A stretch of DNA of 64,000 nucleotides, from contig NZ_FNQT01000003.1 in assembly GCF_900107665.1 (NCBI RefSeq), positions 298,144-362,143 on the forward strand. The letters are read 5' to 3'. Below, in pieces: positions 54,328 through 62,653 of the stretch (position 1 is the stretch's first letter; each line of letters opens with the position of its first letter). Under the pieces are notes generated by a model. The model saw nothing but the letters and a program-made list of their open reading frames with translations, was not told the origin of the DNA and did no database searches. A program made the position numbers and the translations under genes. Source of the DNA: Haloplanus vescus (GTDB taxonomy: Archaea > Halobacteriota > Halobacteria > Halobacteriales > Haloferacaceae).

Positions 54328-55089
54328 TTAGTCGGCGGCTCGTTCGTTGCCGAGCGCGTACGCTTTCGTCACCGCCACGAGGTCACGTCGGAAGTCACTC
54401 TCCGAGGGGTCGTCGATGAGCGAGCGGAAGCGATGCTTGAACGGTTCGACGCCGATGCTGGGGGCGTCCGCGGCGGCGGCGCGAGCCAGGTCGTAGAGGC
54501 GGTGGTCGGTGTCGATCAGGTCGTGACGTTCGGCGAGACCGAGTGCGAACGCGGCGTTGACGGCGGTGATGTCGGGGTCGCTCTCCGTGCTCGCCGGTTC
54601 GGCACCCGACGGTCTATCGCCCGCGGGGCCGGGCGCGTCGGCGACGGCGGCCGCGAGCTCCGATTCGAGGAACTGAATTAGCTTCGCGCCCGGCGCCACG
54701 TCGATGGTGATGTCGTCGGCGTAGATGTCGCGCATGTGGTTGGCGATCTGATAGCAGTGAGCGAGTTTGCGCCGCTCGACGCTTTGTCCCGAGAGCGCGA
54801 GAAAGAGTGCTTCGTCCGTCGACTGCGTGTGGGAGGCGTGGCCCTCCTCGTAGCGGGCCATGTGTGCGAACTCGTGGAGCGCGAGTTCTCGCGCCATCGC
54901 ACTCGTCGCGGCCTGTCGGGAGATGTTGAGGACGTGGTGGTCGTCGTAGTGGGCCGCCCACGTTCGCTCGTCGGGGTCGTCGCGCACGCGGACGCGGACC
55001 GGGTGGTCGAGTTCGTGTTCGGTCGTCAGCAGGTCGGCGGCGCTGAGAAACGGGTCGGGTGGCGCACCGCCCTGTACGCGTACGTCCAT
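54328..55089 (-). CDS. DUF5781 family protein with HEXXH motif
   Basis: The protein has 253 residues from the ATG at 55087-55089; longer starts run into the promoter of aef2. An HEFAH motif lies near 92-96 within ELALHEFAHMARYEEGHASH, which is the zinc-metallopeptidase signature; a possible third ligand is a Glu or His downstream. The rest is helical with no known peptidase fold recognised. It is conserved in haloarchaea beside aef2. Whether it is an active protease is not known. Confidence 0.82.
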   Translation of the reverse strand: MDVRVQGGAPPDPFLSAADLLTTEHELDHPVRVRVRDDPDERTWAAHYDDHHVLNISRQAATSAMARELALHEFAHMARYEEGHASHTQSTDEALFLALSGQSVERRKLAHCYQIANHMRDIYADDITIDVAPGAKLIQFLESELAAAVADAPGPAGDRPSGAEPASTESDPDITAVNAAFALGLAERHDLIDTDHRLYDLARAAAADAPSIGVEPFKHRFRSLIDDPSESDFRRDLVAVTKAYALGNERAAD

Positions 55090-55247
55090 GTTGATAGTTA
55101 CCACGGGATAGACGCCTAAGACGGTTGTGGTCGATTCGATGCCGTCTCGTGGTATTGCGTGACACGCCGGATTAACCGCCGGAAATCGGGAGTTTCGCCT
55201 CCGGCAAAACACTACCCTTTTGACCCTCCTGGCGGTATGGGCCAGTA

Positions 55248-57437
55248 ATGGGCCGACGAAAGAAGATCGTACAAGAATGTGAGCGACTGATGGACAAGCC
55301 GGAGAACATCCGGAACATCGCCATCGCTGCTCACGTCGATCACGGTAAGACGACGCTGACGGACAATCTCCTCGCCGGTGCGGGTATGATTTCCGAGGAC
55401 ACCGCGGGCGAACAGCTCGCGATGGACACGGAAGAGGACGAGCAGGAACGCGGCATCACCATCGACGCCGCGAACGTCTCCATGACCCACGAGTACGAGG
55501 ACAAGAACCACCTCATCAACCTCATCGACACGCCGGGCCACGTCGACTTCGGTGGCGACGTGACCCGAGCGATGCGCGCCGTCGACGGTGCGCTCGTGGT
55601 GGTCGACGCCGTTGAGGGCGCGATGCCCCAGACGGAGACGGTGCTCCGGCAGGCGCTCCGCGAGGGTGTCAAGCCGACGCTGTTCATCAACAAGGTCGAC
55701 CGCCTCATCTCCGAGCTCCAGGAGGGGCCCGAGGAGATGCAGGAACGACTCCTCTCTGTCATCCACGACGTGAACGAACTCATCCGTGGCATGACCGAGG
55801 AGATGGACGACATCGAGGACGACTGGACCGTCTCCGTCGAGGGCGGCACTGTCGGCTTCGGGTCCGCGCTCTACAAGTGGGGCGTCTCGATGCCCTCGAT
55901 GCAGCGGACCGGTATGGACTTCGGCGACATCATCGACCTCGAGCGCGCAGACAAGCGCCAGGAGCTCCACGAGCGGACGCCGCTCTCGGACGTCGTGCTC
56001 GACATGGTCTGTGAGCACTTCCCGAACCCTGTCGACGCACAGCCCCGTCGTGTCCCGCGTATCTGGCGCGGTGACGCCGACTCCGACATCGCGGAGTCGA
56101 TGCAGCTGGTCGACGAAGACGGTGACGTGGTCCTCATGGTCACGGACATTGGCGTCGACCCGCACGCCGGCGAAATCGCCGCTGGCCGCGTCTTCTCGGG
56201 CACCCTCGAGAAGGGCCAGGAGCTGTACGTCTCCGGGACTGTGGGCACGAACCGCGTCCAGAGCGTCGGCATCTACATGGGCGGCGAACGCGAGGAAGTG
56301 GAGCACGTCCCCGCAGGCAACATCGCCGCCGTCACCGGTCTCAAAGACGCCATCGCCGGTTCGACGGTGTCGAGTGTCGAGATGACGCCGTTCGAGTCCA
56401 TCGAACACATCTCGGAGCCGGTCATCACGAAGAGCGTCGAGGCGCGGAACATGGACGACCTGCCGAAGCTCATCGAGACGCTCCAGCAGGTCGCCAAGGA
56501 AGACCCGACGATTCAGATCGAGATCAACGAGGAGACGGGCGAACACCTCATCTCCGGGCAGGGTGAACTCCACCTGGAGGTCATTGGTCAGCGCATCGAG
56601 CGCAACCAGGGCATCCCCATCAACACCGGCGAACCCATCGTCGTCTATCGCGAGGCCGCGCAGGAGGCCTCCCAGGAGGTCGAGGGAGTCTCGCCGAACC
56701 GTCACAACAAGTTCTACATCACCGTCGAGCCCCTGAACGACGAAATCGTCGAGGAGATTCAGCTCGGCAACGTCTCGATGGACATGCCCGAACTGGAGCG
56801 CCGTGAGGCGCTGCAGGAGGCCGGCATGGACAAGGACACCTCCCAGAACGTGGAGCACATCCACGGCACGAACATCCTCATCGACGACACGAAGGGGATT
56901 CAGCACCTCAACGAGACGATGGAACTCGTCGTCGAGGGCCTCGAGGAGGCGCTGAACGACGGTCCGCTCGCCGCGGAACCCGTCTCTGGCTCCCTCATCC
57001 GCCTGCACGACGCGAAGCTCCACGAGGACACCATCCACCGCGGCCCGGCACAGGTCATCCCTGCGGTCCGCGAGGCCGTCCACCGCGCGCTCATCGACGG
57101 CGAGATTCGCCTGCTCGAACCCATCCAGGACGTCCGCATCGACGTTCCCTCCGAGCACATGGGCGCCGCTTCCGGCGAGATTCAGGGTCGCCGTGGCCGC
57201 GTCGACGACATGTTCCAGGAGGGCGACCTCATGGTCATCGAGGGCATTGCGCCCGTCGACGAGATGATCGGCTTCTCCTCGGACATCCGTAGCGCCACCG
57301 AGGGTCGTGCGTCGTGGAACACGGAGAACGCTGGCTTCCGCGTGCTCGCCGACAATCTCCAGCCGGACATCATCAAGGAGATTCGAGAGCGTAAGGGCAT
57401 GAAGCTCGAGCTCCCGCCCTCCATCGACTACATCTAA
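55248..57437 (+). CDS. fusA: Translation elongation factor aEF-2
   Basis: The 729-residue protein has the G domain [15 protein letters not shown] near 26-40, [16 protein letters not shown] near 96-111 and NKVDRLI near 146-152. Domain IV contains the diphthamide site: [21 protein letters not shown], the modified His being in HEDTIHRG near 594-601. It moves tRNA and mRNA after peptide bond formation. It has a strong promoter region (caaaacactacccttttg before the ATG) and high codon bias. Confidence 0.97.
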   Translation: MGRRKKIVQECERLMDKPENIRNIAIAAHVDHGKTTLTDNLLAGAGMISEDTAGEQLAMDTEEDEQERGITIDAANVSMTHEYEDKNHLINLIDTPGHVDFGGDVTRAMRAVDGALVVVDAVEGAMPQTETVLRQALREGVKPTLFINKVDRLISELQEGPEEMQERLLSVIHDVNELIRGMTEEMDDIEDDWTVSVEGGTVGFGSALYKWGVSMPSMQRTGMDFGDIIDLERADKRQELHERTPLSDVVLDMVCEHFPNPVDAQPRRVPRIWRGDADSDIAESMQLVDEDGDVVLMVTDIGVDPHAGEIAAGRVFSGTLEKGQELYVSGTVGTNRVQSVGIYMGGEREEVEHVPAGNIAAVTGLKDAIAGSTVSSVEMTPFESIEHISEPVITKSVEARNMDDLPKLIETLQQVAKEDPTIQIEINEETGEHLISGQGELHLEVIGQRIERNQGIPINTGEPIVVYREAAQEASQEVEGVSPNRHNKFYITVEPLNDEIVEEIQLGNVSMDMPELERREALQEAGMDKDTSQNVEHIHGTNILIDDTKGIQHLNETMELVVEGLEEALNDGPLAAEPVSGSLIRLHDAKLHEDTIHRGPAQVIPAVREAVHRALIDGEIRLLEPIQDVRIDVPSEHMGAASGEIQGRRGRVDDMFQEGDLMVIEGIAPVDEMIGFSSDIRSATEGRASWNTENAGFRVLADNLQPDIIKEIRERKGMKLELPPSIDYI

Positions 57438-57445
57438 CTCGGCCC

Positions 57446-57460
57446 CTCTCTTTTCCTCTC
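57446..57460 (+). terminator. T-rich run after aEF-2
   Basis: ctctcttttcctctc lies 9 bases past the stop and may end the aEF-2 transcript. Confidence 0.4.
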
Positions 57461-57507
57461 GCTGCCGAAGGACAGGTTCATAGTCGCTCTCCGGCAAGGT
57501 TAGACTC

Positions 57508-58674
57508 ATGTCTGGCGTACTCGACCGGATCGACCAGGTACTCGTGTCCCTGTTCGAAGCTGGCCCGACCGACCGCAGTCAACGCCGCGCGCACCGCTCA
57601 CGACTCGGTGCGTGTGTGGCAATCAGTCTAACCGGCATCGCGCTGTTGCTTCCCAATCTCGCGCCGTTTCTCGAACCGGGACAGCCAGCGGTCGGTCTCG
57701 GTCTCGCGGGCCTCGGCGTCGCCGTCTGCCTCGGGTTGGTCGTCGCCGGCGCCCTACTGTATCGGAGCGGTTTCTCGACGCCCAACGCGGTGCGAATCGC
57801 CGGCTGGAACTTCCTCGGGTTGGTAGTGCTCGGCGTCGTCCTCCTGACCCACGGAGCGTACCGTGACGCCCTCGGGGCGGTCACGACGGCCGACGCGCTG
57901 GCCGCGGGGAACGTCCTCGCAATCAGCGCGGCGGCCCACGTCATCATTGGCGTTCACGACGCCCAGCGCGTGCGCGCCCAGCAACTGGCGCGCGAACGCG
58001 AAAAATTCGCCGTCTTGAGTCGCGTCCTGCGACACAACCTTCGCAACGACGCGACGGTGCTCATGGGACAGTCGGACCGGCTGGCGTCCCAACTCGACGA
58101 CCCGTCGCTCACCGAAGTCGCCGAGACGGTTCGGCGCCACTCCGAGGAGGTCGGCGACCTCGCGACCAAGACCAGGGTGATGGTCGACGCACTCGACCGT
58201 CGCTCGGCGTCGAACGTCCGGGTGAACGTCGGTGACGCCGTCGACACCGCCGTCACCGGTGTCGACCCGGACGCGGCGTCGCTCTCGGTCGACGTGGCCG
58301 ACGACCTGTGGATATGGGCCGACGAACAGATCGAGTCGGCGCTGGCCGAACTCGTCGAGAACGCGGTCGAACACGGGGGCGAGCGAGTCCGCATCACGGC
58401 CACGGACGCCGACGGCACGGTCGAAATCCGCGTCGCCGACGACGGGCCGGGCGTGCCCGAAGACGAACGGGCCGTGGTTACGGGTCGAGAGGAGATCACC
58501 CAACTCACCCACGGGAGCGGCTTGGGGCTCTGGATCGCGCGGTCGGTCGCCGAAGCCGCGAACGGCACATTGGCGTTCGAGACGGACGAGGAGTGGACGG
58601 TCGTCTCGCTCGCACACGAGCGCGCGGCGCCGCCGGCGGCCATCGCGGGCGACGCAGCCACCGCGACAGCCTAG
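57508..58674 (+). CDS. Membrane sensor histidine kinase
   Basis: The 388-residue protein has four hydrophobic segments (about 33-52, 60-85, 96-115 and 128-150) that lack a large external loop, a coiled-coil-like stretch, then the dimerisation H-box FAVLSRVLRHNLRNDAT near 168-184 with the phosphorylated His near 177, and the HATPase part: ELVENAVEHGG (N box) near 288-298, VADDGPGVPEDE (G1), and GSGLGLWIARSVAEAANG (G2) near 330-347. This matches the haloarchaeal HisKA-type kinases; no response regulator is adjacent. Confidence 0.9.
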   Translation: MSGVLDRIDQVLVSLFEAGPTDRSQRRAHRSRLGACVAISLTGIALLLPNLAPFLEPGQPAVGLGLAGLGVAVCLGLVVAGALLYRSGFSTPNAVRIAGWNFLGLVVLGVVLLTHGAYRDALGAVTTADALAAGNVLAISAAAHVIIGVHDAQRVRAQQLAREREKFAVLSRVLRHNLRNDATVLMGQSDRLASQLDDPSLTEVAETVRRHSEEVGDLATKTRVMVDALDRRSASNVRVNVGDAVDTAVTGVDPDAASLSVDVADDLWIWADEQIESALAELVENAVEHGGERVRITATDADGTVEIRVADDGPGVPEDERAVVTGREEITQLTHGSGLGLWIARSVAEAANGTLAFETDEEWTVVSLAHERAAPPAAIAGDAATATA

Positions 58675-58693
58675 TCGCGGGACCGATGCAATC

Positions 58694-58699
58694 TTATAC
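58694..58699 (+). promoter_or_regulatory. TATA box of the leader ORF / homoserine operon
   Basis: TTATAC at 58694-58699, centred about 25 bases before the ATG at 58721. The spacing fits a leaderless mRNA beginning at that ATG. Confidence 0.6.
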
Positions 58700-58720
58700 C
58701 CCACCGGCACACTGTGTACC

Positions 58721-58840
58721 ATGCCCAGCGGCATGACTACCGGCAGTCGACGTGTCGGCACGGAGCTACCCCGCGGCCCCTCCCCGTCGCCGATTACAAT
58801 TATTCCGTCGACGGGTCATGCCGCGGGGGTGACGGCCTGA
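58721..58840 (+). CDS. 39-residue leader ORF before the homoserine dehydrogenase operon
   Basis: A leaderless ORF (MPSGMTTGSRR... ending ...GHAAGVTA) with a TATA box 25 bases ahead. It ends in TGA directly joined to the next ATG (TGAATG). It has 6 Thr, 3 Ile and 2 Met in 39 residues; the run Ile25-Thr-Ile-Ile28 is written ATT ACA ATT ATT, codons unusual in this GC-rich genome where ATC and ACG/ACC dominate. The run lies in the loop of nested stems, CCCCGCGG/CCGCGGGG and CCCGTCG/CGACGGG. The layout resembles the threonine operon leader peptide of enteric bacteria. Function inferred, not shown. Confidence 0.6.
   Translation: MPSGMTTGSRRVGTELPRGPSPSPITIIPSTGHAAGVTA
58769..58828 (+). promoter_or_regulatory. 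Nested inverted repeats in the leader (candidate attenuator)
   Basis: Outer stem CCCCGCGG (58769-58776) with CCGCGGGG (58821-58828); inner stem CCCGTCG (58783-58789) with CGACGGG (58809-58815), loop of 19 bases at 58790-58808 holding the ATT ACA ATT ATT codons. CCGTCGACGG at 58805-58814 is itself a palindrome, so alternative pairings exist, as expected of an attenuator. Confidence 0.55.
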
Positions 58841-59413
58841 ATGTCCGACTCCGACGAGGCCGTCACCTCTGACACGGAACACGAAACGGACGGGGGCGAG
58901 CGCCCGCAGACGCACACGATACGGCTGGAACTCGTGGACAAACCGGGCGAACTCCTGTCCGCGCTTCACCCCATCGCCGACAACGGCGGGAACCTGCTCT
59001 CGATATTCCACGAACGCGGGAACCTCACGCCGCGCGGCCACATCCCGGTCGAAGTCGACGTGGAGTGTCCGCCGGACCGCTTCGAGACCATCGTCTCCGC
59101 GCTCCGGGACGAGGGCGTCAACGTCATCCAAGCCGGCGCCGAGCGCTACGGTGAGGAGTTGACGCTTCTGCTGGTCGGTGACATCGTCGACACCGACCTC
59201 TCGGACACGCTCCGACGCATCGAGTCGAGCACGGACGCGACCCTCGCGGACCTGTCGCTCTCGGCACCCGACGGCCGCGGTGGCGCGTCGAGTGCTCGCC
59301 TCCGTCTGGCGACGCGCACGGGTCGCACCGACGAGGTGTTCGAGCACGTGCACGATGTCGCCGACGAGAAAGGATTACACGTCGTCGAACCGCTCGTGGA
59401 GGTGTCAGAATGA
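58841..59413 (+). CDS. ACT-domain amino-acid-binding protein
   Basis: The 190-residue protein follows the leader ORF with TGAATG. After a 20-residue acidic start, an ACT domain is clear near 25-100: HTIRLELVDKPGELLSALHPI and NLLSIFHERGN. A second ACT-like part may span about 105-185. ACT domains bind amino acids to control linked enzymes. It overlaps the homoserine dehydrogenase ATG by 4 bases (ATGA), so it is likely an allosteric partner of that enzyme. Confidence 0.85.
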   Translation: MSDSDEAVTSDTEHETDGGERPQTHTIRLELVDKPGELLSALHPIADNGGNLLSIFHERGNLTPRGHIPVEVDVECPPDRFETIVSALRDEGVNVIQAGAERYGEELTLLLVGDIVDTDLSDTLRRIESSTDATLADLSLSAPDGRGGASSARLRLATRTGRTDEVFEHVHDVADEKGLHVVEPLVEVSE

Positions 59414-60357
59414 AACTCGCCATCATGGGCGTCGGCGCCGTCGGTCGGTCGGTCGTCGACCTCGCGCCCGACTACGGCCACGTCGTGACCGCCGTCGCTG
59501 ACTCCTCGTCTGCGGCGGTCGACCCGTCCGGCATCGACGTCGACGCCGTGTTCGACCGCAAGGAGCGCGGGGGTGTGGTCGGCTCCGGCGACCCCGAGGA
59601 CGCCCTCGACGCCGAGTACGACGTGCTCGTCGAGGCGACGCCGACGACGCTCGGTGACGCCGAACCCGGGTTCTCGCACGTCCGCGCGGCGCTCGAACGC
59701 GACCGACACGCCGTGCTGGCGAACAAGGGACCGGTGGCGGAGCGCTACGGCGACCTGATGGCGCTCGAACGCGAGAGCGAGGGCACCGTCCAGTTCGAGG
59801 CCGCCGTCGGCGGCGCCATCCCTATCCTCTCGACCATCGCCGACTTCGGCCCGAGCCAGATTTCGGCGGCGCGGGGCGTCCTCAACGGGACGGCCAACTT
59901 CGTCCTCTCGCGGATGGCCGCCGAGGGACTCGGGTACGAACACGTCCTCGCGGAGGCACAGGACCTCGGCGTCGCCGAGGCCGACCCCGCGTTCGACGTG
60001 GACGGGACGGATGCAGCGCTGAAGTTCGTCATCCTCTCGAACGTGCTCAGTCAGGGCGAGCGCGTGTACAGTCTGGAGGACGCGACCGTTGAGGGAATCC
60101 GCGATATCCCGGCGAGCGCGCTCGATTTGGCAGCCGAGGACGGTCGCACGGTGCGACTCATTGGCGAGGCGACGGCCGATGGCGTCCGCGTCGGTCCGCG
60201 GCTCGTCCCCCAGCACGACGCGCTGGCGGTGTCGGGGACGCGCAACATCGTCCAGTTCGAGACGGTCAACGCGGGACAGCTCCACCTCAGCGGTCGGGGT
60301 GCGGGCGGCCCCGAGACGGCGACGGCAATTCTCTCTGACGTGGGCCGACTCGAGTGA
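59410..60357 (+). CDS. hom: Homoserine dehydrogenase
   Basis: The 315-residue protein has the Rossmann motif MGVGAVGRSVVDL near 5-17, catalytic lysine in VLANKGPVAERY near 98-109, GGAIPILSTI near 136-145, and AQDLGVAEADPAFDVDGTDAALK near 180-202, the homoserine-binding segment. It lacks the C-terminal ACT domain of bacterial forms; the separate ACT protein upstream may replace it. It makes homoserine, the precursor of threonine, methionine and, through threonine, isoleucine. Confidence 0.95.
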   Translation: MKLAIMGVGAVGRSVVDLAPDYGHVVTAVADSSSAAVDPSGIDVDAVFDRKERGGVVGSGDPEDALDAEYDVLVEATPTTLGDAEPGFSHVRAALERDRHAVLANKGPVAERYGDLMALERESEGTVQFEAAVGGAIPILSTIADFGPSQISAARGVLNGTANFVLSRMAAEGLGYEHVLAEAQDLGVAEADPAFDVDGTDAALKFVILSNVLSQGERVYSLEDATVEGIRDIPASALDLAAEDGRTVRLIGEATADGVRVGPRLVPQHDALAVSGTRNIVQFETVNAGQLHLSGRGAGGPETATAILSDVGRLE

Positions 60358-60530
60358 GGTCGGCCCCGAGCGTTCGCTACGCCGGGTGAGACGGCAGTCC
60401 GCCGTAGTGGTGCGGTACGGGGTCACAAACCTCGGGACGGCGTCGAGACGGTTTGGGACCTGTATCGAAATGGTTTTAGGTCGTTCGAGCAAAATATCCC
60501 TCACCAAGCGCCTTAGCGCGTGATTCCACC

Positions 60531-61796
60531 ATGAGTGACAAACCGCACCAGAATTTGGCCATTATCGGCCACGTCGACCACGGCAAGAGCACGCTCGTCG
60601 GGCGACTCCTCTTCGAAACGGGGTCCGTACCGGAGCACGTCATCGAACAGTACCGCGAGGAAGCAGAGGAGAAGGGCAAGGGCGGCTTCGAGTTCGCCTA
60701 CGTCATGGACAACCTCGCAGAGGAGCGAGAGCGTGGTGTCACCATCGACATCGCCCACCAAGAGTTCGACACTGACGAGTACTTCTTCACCATCGTCGAC
60801 TGTCCGGGTCACCGTGACTTCGTGAAGAACATGATCACGGGCGCGTCCCAGGCGGACAACGCGGTGCTCGTCGTCGCGGCAGACGACGGCGTCGCGCCCC
60901 AGACCCGTGAACACGTCTTCCTGGCCCGCACGCTCGGTATCAACGAGCTGATCATCGGTGTCAACAAGATGGACATCGTCGACTACTCCGAAGACACCTA
61001 CAACGAGGTCGTCGAGGAGGTCAAGCAGCTCCTCAAGCAGGTCCGCTTCGGCACCGAGGACGCCTCCTTCATCCCGATTTCGGCCTTCGAAGGCGACAAC
61101 ATCGCCGAGAAGTCCGGGAACATGGAGTGGTTCGACGGGCCGACCCTGCTCGAATCCCTGAACGACCTGCCGGCGACGGAGCCGCCGACGGACGCGCCGC
61201 TCCGCCTGCCGATTCAGGACGTCTACACCATCTCGGGCATCGGGACGGTCCCGGTCGGCCGCGTCGAGACCGGTATCATGAACATTGGCGACAACGTGTC
61301 GTTCCAGCCCTCGGACGTCGGTGGCGAGGTCAAGACCATCGAGATGCACCACGAAGAGGTGCCCGAGGCCGGCCCCGGCGACAACGTCGGGTTCAACGTC
61401 CGCGGCATCGGCAAGGACGACATCCGTCGCGGTGACGTCTGTGGTCCGGCCGACGACCCGCCGTCCGTCGCCGAGACGTTCCAGGCACAGGTTGTCGTCA
61501 TGCAGCACCCCTCGGTCATCACGGCTGGCTACACGCCGGTCTTCCACGCCCACACGGCGCAGGTCGCGTGTACCATCGAGTCCATCGACCAGAAGCTCGA
61601 CCCCGCCAGTGGTGAGGTCGCAGAGGAGAACCCGGACTTCATCAAGTCTGGCGACGCCGCTGTCGTGACCGTTCGCCCGCAGAAGCCGCTCAGCATCGAG
61701 CCGTCCTCTGAGATTCCGGAACTCGGGAGCTTCGCCATCCGCGACATGGGTCAGACCATCGCGGCCGGCAAAGTGCTCTCGGTCAACGAGCGATAG
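60531..61796 (+). CDS. tuf: Translation elongation factor aEF-1alpha
   Basis: The 421-residue protein has G1 GHVDHGKST near 13-21, [20 protein letters not shown] near 89-108 and NKMD near 147-150, followed by beta-barrel domains 2 and 3. It brings aminoacyl-tRNA to the ribosome. TATA ttttag sits near 60474 and the start is directly joined to rps10 through its stop (TAGATG). Confidence 0.97.
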   Translation: MSDKPHQNLAIIGHVDHGKSTLVGRLLFETGSVPEHVIEQYREEAEEKGKGGFEFAYVMDNLAEERERGVTIDIAHQEFDTDEYFFTIVDCPGHRDFVKNMITGASQADNAVLVVAADDGVAPQTREHVFLARTLGINELIIGVNKMDIVDYSEDTYNEVVEEVKQLLKQVRFGTEDASFIPISAFEGDNIAEKSGNMEWFDGPTLLESLNDLPATEPPTDAPLRLPIQDVYTISGIGTVPVGRVETGIMNIGDNVSFQPSDVGGEVKTIEMHHEEVPEAGPGDNVGFNVRGIGKDDIRRGDVCGPADDPPSVAETFQAQVVVMQHPSVITAGYTPVFHAHTAQVACTIESIDQKLDPASGEVAEENPDFIKSGDAAVVTVRPQKPLSIEPSSEIPELGSFAIRDMGQTIAAGKVLSVNER

Positions 61797-62105
61797 ATGC
61801 AGCAAGCACGCGTTCGTCTGGCGGGCACGAGCCCCGACGACCTCGACGGCATCTGTGACGAGGTCCGCGAAATCGCGAGCAAGACCGGCGTCAACCTCAG
61901 CGGCCCGATTCCGCTGCCGACGAAGACCCTCGAGGTTCCGTCTCGGAAGTCCCCCGACGGAGAGGGGACTGCGACCTGGGAGCACTGGGAAATGCGCGTC
62001 CACAAGCGTCTGATCGACATCGACGCGGACGAACGCGCACTGCGCCAACTCATGCGCATCCAGGTGCCGAACGACGTCAGTATCGAGATCGTTCTCGAAG
62101 ACTGA
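61797..62105 (+). CDS. rps10: 30S ribosomal protein S10
   Basis: The 102-residue protein matches archaeal S10: [22 protein letters not shown] near 2-23, [23 protein letters not shown] near 39-61, and [22 protein letters not shown]. It binds the 30S head. It follows tuf with no gap, so the pair is one operon. Confidence 0.97.
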   Translation: MQQARVRLAGTSPDDLDGICDEVREIASKTGVNLSGPIPLPTKTLEVPSRKSPDGEGTATWEHWEMRVHKRLIDIDADERALRQLMRIQVPNDVSIEIVLED

Positions 62106-62172
62106 CGCCTCCGGCACAGCGCTAAGGCGTTTTCACAACAGACAAGTACGCCCGCCGGTTGGGCTATATTGC

Positions 62173-62244
62173 GGGCTCGTAGATCAGCGGTAGATCGCTT
62201 CCTTCGCAAGGAAGAGGCCCGGGGTTCAAATCCCCGCGAGTCCA
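62173..62244 (+). tRNA. tRNA-Ala (CGC)
   Basis: Acceptor GGGCTCG pairs with CGAGTCC, including the G3-U70 pair that marks alanine tRNAs, and the anticodon arm is CTTCC-TTCGCAA-GGAAG with anticodon CGC. T arm CGGGG-TTCAAAT-CCCCG. Discriminator A, no intron. Confidence 0.97.
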
Positions 62245-62653
62245 CTCACCTCCTCTCGTCGTTCTTTCGGACTGAATTCACCGGCTGTCGTTGATCTCTG
62301 AGACGAGCGGTACGCAGCGTTAATTCGCCGCAATTTTCTGCTCGTACTCTCGCCCGGGCCGCTCGTTTTGATTCCCCGGGGAACAGATACGTAAAATAAG
62401 TAGTACGCGTCCGATACTGCTTGCGCGTACGCCATCGGAATCTGAGTTTTCCTTTACGGCTTGTTCGCCCCAAAGGCTGAAATCGGCCGTGTGTCGGTCT
62501 AACAAACGCCATCTCCAGAAATAGACCACAAAGCATTTACAACAGAATACTGTGATTTCTACACACCCCTACCAGTGGCTGGACTCTCCAGACCACAAAC
62601 CGACAGGAAAGAGGAGCTGCCTCGGGAATGTCACTGCAAACACAGCAACAAAA
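62245..62653. other. Intergenic region before the S-layer gene; no gene seen
   Basis: About 410 bases of mixed composition. GTACGCG (62403-62409) and CGCGTAC (62424-62430) form an inverted repeat that may be a terminator or operator. An AT-rich patch at 62534-62560 (catttaca, aatactg) is the probable promoter of the S-layer gene, giving a long 5' leader. The minus-strand open frames have no coding bias. Confidence 0.5.

Noticed and set aside
55212..57509. 765-codon open frame opposite aEF-2
   Set aside because: Antisense shadow; the long length only reflects high third-position GC.
62246..62536. 96-codon minus-strand open frame before the S-layer gene
   Set aside because: Arginine-rich with no codon bias, in a promoter and leader region.
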